64,000 nt of DNA from Planctomycetota bacterium (GTDB taxonomy: Bacteria > Planctomycetota > JAJSAM01 > JAJVHW01): NCBI GenBank assembly GCA_024280885.1, contig JAJRPF010000070.1:212411-276410 (forward strand). The letters run 5' to 3'. The notes below the pieces were generated by a model that was not told the origin of the DNA, searched no databases, and saw nothing but the letters and a program-made list of their open reading frames with translations. Positions 18,389-25,325 of this stretch are shown here, piece after piece (the first letter of the stretch is position 1; each line of letters begins with the position of its first letter). A program made the position numbers and the translations under genes.

Positions 18389-18474
18389 GGTATCGAGCCA
18401 TGGCGAATGCGATCAGAGATGTAGTCGGTACCGCGATCACGAGTCCCGTGCGGGCCGTGGTCATGGGGGAGTAG
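18385..18474 (+). CDS. Possible 29-residue small protein between wzz-like and ATPase genes
   Basis: A short frame begins with ATG at 18385, overlapping the upstream TGA as ATGA, and ends with TAG four bases before the next ATG. It therefore fits exactly into the gap, in the same coupling style as neighbouring genes. The peptide starts MRYRAMANAIRDVV and has a basic N-terminus followed by an amphipathic or weakly hydrophobic stretch. An internal ATG at 18400 would give 24 residues. The ribosome site of the ATPase gene (GGGGGAG) lies inside its last codons. It may be a real leader or membrane-associated peptide, or only a coupling device. No family was recognised. Confidence 0.35.
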   Translation: MRYRAMANAIRDVVGTAITSPVRAVVMGE

Positions 18475-18478
18475 GACC

Positions 18479-19309
18479 ATGTATCAAGAGTTCTTCGGCC
18501 TCGACAAGATGCCGTTCAACACGACGCCTGACACGCGCTTCTTCTTCCATTCGGAGCAGCATCAGGAGGCTCTTTCGAGCCTGCTCTACGCTGTGAACGA
18601 GCGGAAGGGCTTCGCCCTGCTAACGGGCGAGATCGGCGCCGGTAAGACAACGTGCTGCCGTGCGTTCTTGAACCGCCTCGACCCCAAGACCAAGGTCGCG
18701 GTGATCACGAACACGCGCCTGACAGAGCGTCAACTGCTGCAGTCGATCTGTGAGGAGTTTGGGCTCTGGATCCCGGGCAACGTCGGGAAGGTCACGCTCT
18801 TCAATGAGCTCAACACCTTCCTGGTCGAGCAGTATCGTCAAGGAGCCAACGTCGTTCTGATCGTGGACGAAGCGCAGAACCTGCGTCCCGAGGTCCTCGA
18901 GGAGATCCGTCTCATCTCGAACCTCGAGACGGAGCGCGACAAGTTGATCCAGATCGTGCTGATGGGGCAGCCGGAACTGCGTGACATCGTCGATCTGCCG
19001 GAGCTCAAACAGCTCAAGCAGCGCATCGTGCTGCGCTTTCACCTGTACCCGCTCTCCGAACGAGAAGCGCAAGCGTACATCTTCCATCGCCTGCGGACGG
19101 CCGGCGCCGATGGCTCGATGAAGTTCAGCCGCAAGGCATTGAAGACCATCTTCGAGTACTCGGGAGGCATCCCGCGCGTCGTGAACATCGTGTGTGACAA
19201 CACGCTGCTGCTGGCGTTCGTCCACGAGACGAAGAAGATTTCCGAGTCCCTCGTTCGCGAGGTGATCCGGGACCTGGAGGGCGCCCGCCGGCCCGTGGAA
19301 AGTCGATGA
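18479..19309 (+). CDS. Exosortase-locus AAA ATPase (ExeA/GspA-like)
   Basis: This 276-residue cytoplasmic ATPase starts with MYQEFFGLDKMPFNTTPD, the hallmark of ExeA-like secretion ATPases linked to exosortase A loci. Walker A is GEIGAGKTT near residue 50 and Walker B is VLIVDEAQNL near 124. The C-terminal part has the sensor stretch GGIPRVVNIVCDNTLLLA near 235. The protein stops soon after the AAA module and lacks the peptidoglycan-binding tail found in ExeA itself. It sits between the chain-length protein and the CpsD-like gene, as in other exosortase A loci. It probably powers or regulates polymer export; the detail is inferred. Confidence 0.88.
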   Translation: MYQEFFGLDKMPFNTTPDTRFFFHSEQHQEALSSLLYAVNERKGFALLTGEIGAGKTTCCRAFLNRLDPKTKVAVITNTRLTERQLLQSICEEFGLWIPGNVGKVTLFNELNTFLVEQYRQGANVVLIVDEAQNLRPEVLEEIRLISNLETERDKLIQIVLMGQPELRDIVDLPELKQLKQRIVLRFHLYPLSEREAQAYIFHRLRTAGADGSMKFSRKALKTIFEYSGGIPRVVNIVCDNTLLLAFVHETKKISESLVREVIRDLEGARRPVESR

Positions 19310-19351
19310 ACCTCCTGGGGGGCCGAGACCCGGCCGGGGAGCGCATAAGCC

Positions 19352-20137
19352 ATGGGTAAGATGCAGAAGGCACTGAAGAAAGCGCAACAGCGGTCATCGG
19401 CTGCGACCGCCACGGTCGCGGCGACGAGCGAAGCGTCGGCCCACGCGACACCGCACAACGCTGCCGAGCGACCGACCGCCGCAACGATCTCAAACTCGTT
19501 TCGCTCGGATCTCGATCCGCACTTGGTCGCCCTCGTCGATCCCGAAGGGGTTCACGCGCAGCAGTACCGGATGCTGGTTCGCAACCTCGACCGCCTCGCG
19601 GAGGAAACGCCGATCACCTCGATCGTCGTCACAAGCGCGCACGGCAAGGACGGCCGCAGTCTCTCGGCCGCCAACCTGGCCTGCACGCTGGCCGAGAACA
19701 CAGAGCGGAAAGTCGTGCTCGTCGATGCGGACCTACGTGCGCCGACGTTGCACAACCTCTTCGCGCTCGACAATCAGCGTGGACTCAGCGAGTACCTCGC
19801 CGGCGGCACGATGCTCGAAATGGTGCTCCAGAAGTGCCGGTTGCCGAATATGTGGGTGCTTCCGTCAGGGCGCATCCCGTCCAGTGCGGGCGAGCTCCTC
19901 AGTGACAAGCGCATGGACGATCTCCTCACGCGCCTTGGTCGTGACTACGACATTGTCGTCATCGACGCACCGATGGTCGCGACCGGTGACCCGGCGATCC
20001 TCTCTCCGCGTGTCGACGGTTTCCTGATGGTGGTGCGCATGGGGCAGACTCCGGCGAAGGCTGTCAAGCAGGCGGTGTCGGATCTCGAGAAGGCCGAGGC
20101 CCGCGTGCTCGGCACGCTGTTGGTCGGCGACTGCTGA
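19352..20137 (+). CDS. CpsD/CapB-like tyrosine autokinase with degenerate Walker A
   Basis: This 261-residue protein has the fold of the bacterial tyrosine kinases that partner Wzz proteins. EGVHAQQYRMLVRNL, the oligomerisation stretch, lies near residue 67. Walker A' VVLVDADLRAPTLHNLF is near 119 and Walker B DIVVIDAP near 200. However, the P-loop reads SAHGKDGRSLSAANLA near 93, so the invariant Lys of GEGKS is Arg. The C-terminus ends EARVLGTLLVGDC without the usual tyrosine cluster. Kinase activity is therefore doubtful. The N-terminal 45 residues are Ala/Thr-rich and probably unstructured. It starts 42 bp after the ATPase gene. Confidence 0.8.
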   Translation: MGKMQKALKKAQQRSSAATATVAATSEASAHATPHNAAERPTAATISNSFRSDLDPHLVALVDPEGVHAQQYRMLVRNLDRLAEETPITSIVVTSAHGKDGRSLSAANLACTLAENTERKVVLVDADLRAPTLHNLFALDNQRGLSEYLAGGTMLEMVLQKCRLPNMWVLPSGRIPSSAGELLSDKRMDDLLTRLGRDYDIVVIDAPMVATGDPAILSPRVDGFLMVVRMGQTPAKAVKQAVSDLEKAEARVLGTLLVGDC

Positions 20138-20545
20138 CCAGCGATCTCTGATCGCTCGGAAATCCCGGACTCTCCAAGCCCCTGAGCCCGGGAGCAGTTT
20201 CCCGGGCGCGGTCGGATACTCGACGTTCCACGTTGGCGCACCCGCGGTCCAAGCGCCTCGCGTCCGACCGCACTTCAGCAGCGTGTGGCCACCCATGCTC
20301 AGGCGCGCGCTCGGGTTCTGTCTTGCGCACCCGTCTTGCGCACGCTGCTGACGGCATTCGCGTCCATGACGAAATCGTCATCTGTCTGTCAACTCCCATA
20401 TCGGTTCTGGGTTGCACACTTCCTGCGTTGGCGGAGGCGACATGCCTCTTGCCGGGATAGCAATCACACGAACAAACAGACGCACAAACAGTCCACGGGC
20501 AGGGACGCAGTCCTCCCCGACTCACGTGCACAAGGGAGTCAGAAG
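20138..20545. other. 408-bp spacer after the cpsD-like gene
   Basis: No gene with convincing coding features was found here. It contains the hairpin at 20186-20207, a 13-bp direct duplication (20321-20346, unit TCTTGCGCACCCG with one change) and a run of short ACAAAC/ACAGAC-type repeats at 20469-20492. The promoter of the following gene must lie here, but no box was clear enough to call. Confidence 0.6.
20186..20207 (+). terminator. Hairpin downstream of cpsD-like gene
   Basis: GCCCGGGA and TCCCGGGC form an 8-bp perfect stem around a 6-base loop, 48 bp after the stop. No T-run follows on the + strand, so intrinsic termination is not assured; it may instead stabilise the 3' end of the long transcript. 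Confidence 0.4.
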
Positions 20546-21505
20546 ATGCAACGCCTGCTTGAGTCCGTCCTCGTCGTCTCACTCGGTCTCGCCGTCGTAG
20601 CTGGCATCGCGGCCTCCGGGCCCGCCCTCGCCGAAGGGCCCCAAACCGCCGAACTCGGGAACGGTGGGTCGGTGAAGGGGGACATCTCGAACACCCCCGG
20701 TGAACAGGACCGGATCGGTATCGATCTCCTGGCGGGCAGCGACCTGTCCATCAAGTTCGTGCCGAAATTCGGCGCTGTGTTCGAGCTGCTTGATCCGGAC
20801 GGCCAGACCGTCGTGCTGCCTGCCTCGAAGGGCGGGAAGACGATCGTGAAGAGCTTTCCGATCGGTACCTCCGGTCATTACGAGTTCCGCGTTGCCGCGA
20901 AACCGGGAGCGCAGGGACTCTACAAGCTGGCGGCGAACCCCATCTGGAGCGGGAAAATCACGCTCCTAGGGAGTAGCGGCGACTCCTTCGACTTCGTGGT
21001 CCCCGCGCAGACGCGCATGAAGGGTACGATCAAGGCGATCCGGAGTCCTGGGTTCGTGCCGCGGATCGACACGCTCTACGGCCCCGAGGGTGAGCTGCTC
21101 CCTGGTCCGGTGAACGGAAAGGGCTCGAAGGTCTCGCTCCCGTGGGTGACCGCGACATCGTTCGGGAAGCACACGCTCACGATCGGCGCGGCGTCGGGCA
21201 GTGGCAACTTCAAGATCGTCCTGAAGCGCAAGGTCCCGAAGAATGCGGCGACGAAATTCGACATTCGCAACGGCATCAACGTCATCTCGTTTGCCAATGA
21301 CGGTGTTGCACAGATCTTCAAGACACGGTGCGCGTCGTGCCACACACGAAACCACAGTTGGGGCAACACATACGCCGGCGTGAAGGGGCGGTCCGCTGCT
21401 GCTCTCGGCCGCATCCGCAGTGGCAACATGCCCACCGACGGTCGCCTGTCGGGTGCCGAGATCTCGCTCATCGAGCAGTGGATCAAGACCGGCCGAGCAC
21501 GCTGA
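20546..21505 (+). CDS. Secreted protein with C-terminal cytochrome-c haem box
   Basis: This 319-residue protein has a signal peptide (about residues 1-28, ending PALAEG). Two beta-rich pre-peptidase-like domains cover residues 35-235. A short C-terminal cytochrome-c module has CASCHTR near 262-268 and a candidate Met ligand in SGNMPTDGRLS near 297. Planctomycete genomes often append such haem modules to secreted beta-sandwich proteins. The ATG at 20546 has GGGAG eight bases upstream and places the signal peptide correctly; in-frame codons further upstream are not protein-like. It is the only redox-type protein in the exopolysaccharide block and its function there is unknown. Confidence 0.75.
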   Translation: MQRLLESVLVVSLGLAVVAGIAASGPALAEGPQTAELGNGGSVKGDISNTPGEQDRIGIDLLAGSDLSIKFVPKFGAVFELLDPDGQTVVLPASKGGKTIVKSFPIGTSGHYEFRVAAKPGAQGLYKLAANPIWSGKITLLGSSGDSFDFVVPAQTRMKGTIKAIRSPGFVPRIDTLYGPEGELLPGPVNGKGSKVSLPWVTATSFGKHTLTIGAASGSGNFKIVLKRKVPKNAATKFDIRNGINVISFANDGVAQIFKTRCASCHTRNHSWGNTYAGVKGRSAAALGRIRSGNMPTDGRLSGAEISLIEQWIKTGRAR

Positions 21506-21589
21506 ACCGCGCAACGGTCGAAGATCCGCCAGGGATCGTTCGGCAGTGATTGAGTCTGCTGGGATCGAGTCCGGCGACATCGAGATTGG

Positions 21590-21618
21590 GCCCCGTCCGT
21601 GTTCCACACGGTCGGGGC
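21590..21618 (+). terminator. Strong hairpin after cytochrome-box gene
   Basis: Two 6-bp stems (GCCCCG/CGGGGC and CCGTGT/ACACGG) with one T-T mismatch close on a 3-base loop, 84 bp after the stop. The following bases are CTCCTTG, with only a weak T content. It probably limits readthrough toward the sugar genes. Confidence 0.5.
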
Positions 21619-21766
21619 TCCTTGCGTTGGCGCGCCCCCAGGCACCGATGCGACTGCACCCCGGTCCACGGCGGGCTGCGGATACACTCCCCGTTGGCTG
21701 CTTTTCGCGCGACACTCCTGGTCCGCGACGGCTCGGTGCCGGCGCAGCAGCGTAGGCGGCTCCAGC

Positions 21767-22870
21767 ATGCCGCGGACGGGGAGCGACGGCTTGAGCAACG
21801 ATCCGGTCCACGTAGACGTCGACGCACCGCGTCGGATCGGCGTGGCCGTGGTGGGCTGTGGCAACTGGGGCCGCAACCTGGTGCGCACGTTCCATCAGTT
21901 GCCCGGGGCGGACCTGCGCTGGGCGTGTGATCTCGACGCCGAGCGACTCGCGGTCATGCGCGCGCAATTCCCGGCGCTCGCCACGACACGAGACTTCGAT
22001 GCGGCGCTCGACGACGACGGTGTGGAGGCTGTCATCATCGGCGCGTCTGCGGCGGCGCATCGCGACCTGGCCGTGCGCGCAGTGGCCGCGGGCAAGCACC
22101 TCTACGTCGAGAAACCGCTCGCGCTCACGGTCGCCGATGCAGAAGAGATCGTGCGCGTCGCGGAAGCGAGCGATCGCATTCTGATGGTGGGCCACCTCCT
22201 GCTCTTCCACCCGGCCGTGCTCTATCTGCGTGGTCTCGTGGAGTCCGGTGAGCTCGGGGATCTCCACTATCTCTACGGCCAGCGCGTCAACCTGGGCGTT
22301 GTGCGCCAGGACGAGAACGCGCTCTGGTCGTTCGGGCCCCACGACATCTCGGTCATGAACTTCCTCATGGCGGAGATGCCGTACAGCGTAGCGGCGCGCG
22401 GGCAGGCGTACCTTCAGGATGGCGTCGAGGACGTGGTCTTCGTCAATCTCCGCTACTCCGGCGGGCGCATGGGGCAGATCCAGCTCTCGTGGCTCGACCC
22501 GCACAAACTGCGGCGGCTGACGGTCGTGGGAAGTCGCAAGATGGCGGTCTTCGATGACACGGCATTGAGCGAGAAGGTGCGCGTCTACGACAAGGGCGCA
22601 AGCATCTCCCAGGACTACGCGACATACGGTGAGTATCTCGGGTTGCGCCAGGGCGACATCGTCATTCCCCGCATCCCGATGGTCGAACCACTCGCGGTCG
22701 AGGGGGAGCACTTCTTGGCTTGCGTGCGCGACGGGATCGCGCCGCGCTCGGGCGGACGCGAGGGACTCGAAGTGGTGCGCGTCCTCGACGCCGCTTCGCG
22801 TTCGCTCGCGCTGGACGGAGCGCCCGTGGTGGTCGAGCCCGGACGTGCAACGCCCGGGCGCGCAGAGTGA
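21767..22870 (+). CDS. Gfo/Idh/MocA oxidoreductase, WbpB/WlbA-like
   Basis: This 367-residue NAD-dependent sugar dehydrogenase has the Rossmann motif VVGCGNWGRNLVR near residue 27, EKPLALTVADAEEIV near 115, and the GHLLLFHPAV and WSFGPHDISV stretches typical of WlbA/WbpB. Those enzymes oxidise the 3-hydroxyl of a UDP-N-acetylglucosaminuronate for later amination. The DegT aminotransferase and 2-epimerase that follow give the same order of steps as WbpB-WbpE-WbpI. The ATG at 21767 was chosen; a TTG at 21791 has a better spaced GGGGAG and would remove eight residues. The uronate substrate is inferred, since the 6-dehydrogenase (WbpA) is not in the window. Confidence 0.8.
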   Translation: MPRTGSDGLSNDPVHVDVDAPRRIGVAVVGCGNWGRNLVRTFHQLPGADLRWACDLDAERLAVMRAQFPALATTRDFDAALDDDGVEAVIIGASAAAHRDLAVRAVAAGKHLYVEKPLALTVADAEEIVRVAEASDRILMVGHLLLFHPAVLYLRGLVESGELGDLHYLYGQRVNLGVVRQDENALWSFGPHDISVMNFLMAEMPYSVAARGQAYLQDGVEDVVFVNLRYSGGRMGQIQLSWLDPHKLRRLTVVGSRKMAVFDDTALSEKVRVYDKGASISQDYATYGEYLGLRQGDIVIPRIPMVEPLAVEGEHFLACVRDGIAPRSGGREGLEVVRVLDAASRSLALDGAPVVVEPGRATPGRAE

Positions 22871-22983
22871 GTGATCGCTCGGCCGAGTGACTGACAGACC
22901 GACAGACCAGCCGACCGACACGAGAACGAATAGAACCAGGCGCCGCGCAACGACGCGGCCGAACGCAACACAGGAGTACGCTG

Positions 22984-24090
22984 ATGCAGGTCCCTCTCCT
23001 GGATCTCCGCCGCCAGTTGAAATCGTATCGCGACGACGCGCTCGCCGCGATCACGTGTGTCGTCGATGAGCAATCGTGTGTCCTCGGGCCACACGTGCAA
23101 CGCTTCGAGGAAGAGATCGCCACGTATTGTGGCGTGCCACACGTCGTCGGTTGTGCCAGCGGGACCGACGCCCTGCTGCTGGCGCTGCGCGCGCTTGGCG
23201 TGAACGACGGCGAGGAGGTCGTGACGACGCCGTACACGTTCTTCGCCACGGCGGGCGCGATCGTGAACGCGCGCGGGCGCCCGGTGTTCGTCGACATCGA
23301 GCGGGACTCGTTCAATCTCGACGCGACGCAGATCGAAGACGCGCTCACGGCGGAGACGCGGGTGCTGCTTCCAGTTCACCTCTACGGTCAGTGCGCCGAC
23401 ATGGGCGCGCTCAACGCGATCGCGAAGGCCCATGGCCTCGGCGTCGTCGAGGATGCCGCGCAGGCACTCGGCGCCGAGGACCAGGGGCGGCGCGCCGGTT
23501 CGATGGGCGACATCGGGACGTTCAGTTTCTATCCGAGCAAGAACCTCGGTGGCTTCGGCGACGGTGGCGTGATGAGCACCCGCGACGAGGCGCTCGAAGC
23601 CCGTCTGCGCGCCCTGCGCAACCACGGTGGATCGCGACAGTACTTCCACGACGAAGTGGGCTGGAACAGCCGCCTGGACGCGATCCAGGCCGCCGTGCTC
23701 TCGGTGAAGTTGAAACTGCTCGAGGGTTGGACCGCAGGACGGCGGGCGAATGCAGCGTTCTACGACGAGGCGTTGGGCGGCATCGACGGGCTCACGACGC
23801 CGCCAGTTGGTACCGGAAAGCGCCACATCTACAACCAGTACATCGTGCGTTCCACGCGTCGCGACGAGTTGTTGACCCACCTGCGCGACAAGGGCGTGGG
23901 GTGTGCCATCTACTATCCGCTCTCGTTGCACTTGCAGCCGTGCTTCGCAGCTCTCGGCTATCGCGAGGGACAATTCCCTGAATCGGAAGAGGCGAGCAAG
24001 ACCACGCTCTCTATACCAGTGAACCCCGACGTGACTGACGCTGAACGGGCGTATGTCGTCGAGACCATCCGCGCGTTCCATGGGGTCTGA
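22984..24090 (+). CDS. DegT/DnrJ/EryC1 sugar aminotransferase, WbpE-like
   Basis: This 368-residue PLP enzyme has the internal-aldimine lysine at about 186 in FSFYPSKNLGGFGDGG and the cofactor stretch VEDAAQALGAE near 156. The N-terminus VPLLDLRRQL and the GCASGTDALLLAL stretch near 57 are also family features. It would aminate the 3-keto sugar made by the upstream dehydrogenase. It starts 113 bp after that gene; the spacer has GACCGACA-type short repeats. GGAG occurs eight bases before the start. The pairing with a WbpB-like and a WecB-like gene supports a 2,3-diamino sugar product. Confidence 0.88.
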   Translation: MQVPLLDLRRQLKSYRDDALAAITCVVDEQSCVLGPHVQRFEEEIATYCGVPHVVGCASGTDALLLALRALGVNDGEEVVTTPYTFFATAGAIVNARGRPVFVDIERDSFNLDATQIEDALTAETRVLLPVHLYGQCADMGALNAIAKAHGLGVVEDAAQALGAEDQGRRAGSMGDIGTFSFYPSKNLGGFGDGGVMSTRDEALEARLRALRNHGGSRQYFHDEVGWNSRLDAIQAAVLSVKLKLLEGWTAGRRANAAFYDEALGGIDGLTTPPVGTGKRHIYNQYIVRSTRRDELLTHLRDKGVGCAIYYPLSLHLQPCFAALGYREGQFPESEEASKTTLSIPVNPDVTDAERAYVVETIRAFHGV

Positions 24091-24108
24091 GGACCCTCGC
24101 GAGGCGCG

Positions 24109-25173
24109 ATGCGGGTCCTGACAGTCGTCGGTGCGCGGCCACAATTCGTCAAGGCGTCGGCCGTGTCGCGCTGCCTCGCGTCGGTCCACGAAGAACACCT
24201 GATTCACACGGGGCAGCACCGTGACGCGGACCTCTCGCAGGTCTTCTTCGACGATCTCGGACTCCCGCATCCGGCGGCGACGCTGGACCCGGGCACCACG
24301 ACGGGCGGGGAGCGGATCTCCGCGATGGTTTGCGGGTTGTCGGCTGAGATTCAAGCGCGACAGCCGGACGTCGTTCTCGTCTACGGCGATACGGATTCCA
24401 CGCTGGCCGGGGCACTCGCAGCACGGATCGCGAGCGTGCCGTTGGCGCATGTGGAGGCGGGATTGCGCAGCGGCGTTCGCCGCATGCCGGAAGAGGGCAA
24501 TCGTGTTGCGACGGATCACCTGGCGCAGCTGCTGCTCTGTCCGACGGAGTCTGCGGCACAACAGCTCGTGTCGGAGTGCGCTCACGGCCGCGTCTGCGTG
24601 GTGGGAGACGTCATGCTCGATGTCGTGCTGGCGGGCAGCGCCACGACCGCAACGCTGCCGAAGTGTGTCGGGTCGGTTGAGCCGGGAGCGTACTACGCGG
24701 CGACCTTGCATCGTGCGAGCAACGTCGACGTTGACGAGCGACTCCTGGCGATCGTCGCGACGCTGGCGCAACTGGAATTGCCGGTCATCCTCGCGTGTCA
24801 TCCCCGCACGCGTGCCGCGCTGGAACGGATTGGTCGCGCCGCTGATCACGGCAGCTTGCGGCTGATTGCGCCGCTGCGGCATGCCGAGATCCTCGCGTTG
24901 GTGGCGCAGTCCAGAGCTGTTCTGACAGACTCGGGCGGGCTGCAGAAGGAGGCCTACTTCCTGGGCGTTCCGTGCATCACGCTGCGCGACGAGACCGAGT
25001 GGCGCGGCACGCTTGACGGTGGCTGGAACGCGCTTGTCGGTGCCGACCGCCGTCGACTCCATGCCGCCATCCGTGTGCTGGACGACCCGCGCGGACCGCG
25101 TGATCTCCACCGCTTCGGAGATGGACAGGCCGCCGCGCGCGTCGTGACCGAGTTGGAGGCCCTCGGGACGTGA
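24109..25173 (+). CDS. UDP-N-acetylglucosamine 2-epimerase, non-hydrolysing (WecB/WbpI-like)
   Basis: This 354-residue cytoplasmic epimerase of the WecB family has VVGARPQFVKASAV at the N-terminus, VYGDTDSTLAGAL near 92, HVEAGLRSG near 115 and MPEEGNRVATDHLA near 126. The C-terminal uridine-binding part has LTDSGGLQKEAYFLGVP near 270. It interconverts gluco- and manno-configured UDP-N-acetyl sugars. As the third member of the WbpB/WbpE-like set it may act on a 2,3-diacetamido sugar (WbpI role) and not on plain UDP-GlcNAc; sequence alone does not decide. It starts 18 bp after the aminotransferase gene. Confidence 0.88.
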   Translation: MRVLTVVGARPQFVKASAVSRCLASVHEEHLIHTGQHRDADLSQVFFDDLGLPHPAATLDPGTTTGGERISAMVCGLSAEIQARQPDVVLVYGDTDSTLAGALAARIASVPLAHVEAGLRSGVRRMPEEGNRVATDHLAQLLLCPTESAAQQLVSECAHGRVCVVGDVMLDVVLAGSATTATLPKCVGSVEPGAYYAATLHRASNVDVDERLLAIVATLAQLELPVILACHPRTRAALERIGRAADHGSLRLIAPLRHAEILALVAQSRAVLTDSGGLQKEAYFLGVPCITLRDETEWRGTLDGGWNALVGADRRRLHAAIRVLDDPRGPRDLHRFGDGQAAARVVTELEALGT

Positions 25174-25325
25174 TCCTGAAGTCACGATGTCCACGCGAAT
25201 GAACAGTGCTGCCGCTGGATCGCTGTCCGCGCGCTGCTACGGATACCGTCGGCCTAGTTCCTGAGCCTGGAATGGCCCGGAGCTGCCGCGCAGACTCCCG
25301 GCAGGGCGTTCGCGTCGTGGAGCAC

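Noticed and set aside
20412..20427. Sigma-54 promoter before the cytochrome-box gene (TTGCAC-N5-CTGCG)
   Set aside because: The essential GG of the -24 box is absent and the -12 box is weak.
20138..20545. Riboswitch (c-di-GMP type) before the cytochrome-box gene
   Set aside because: A c-di-GMP link was attractive, but no conserved GEMM-type core could be found in the spacer.
20966..22921. Minus-strand open frame of about 650 codons opposite the cytochrome-box and WbpB-like genes
   Set aside because: No recognisable protein features and it spans two real plus-strand genes.
22615..25194. Long minus-strand open frame of about 860 codons opposite the sugar genes
   Set aside because: It is antisense to two well-identified genes (aminotransferase and epimerase), its protein is Arg/His-rich without any family motif, and such frames are common in high-GC DNA.
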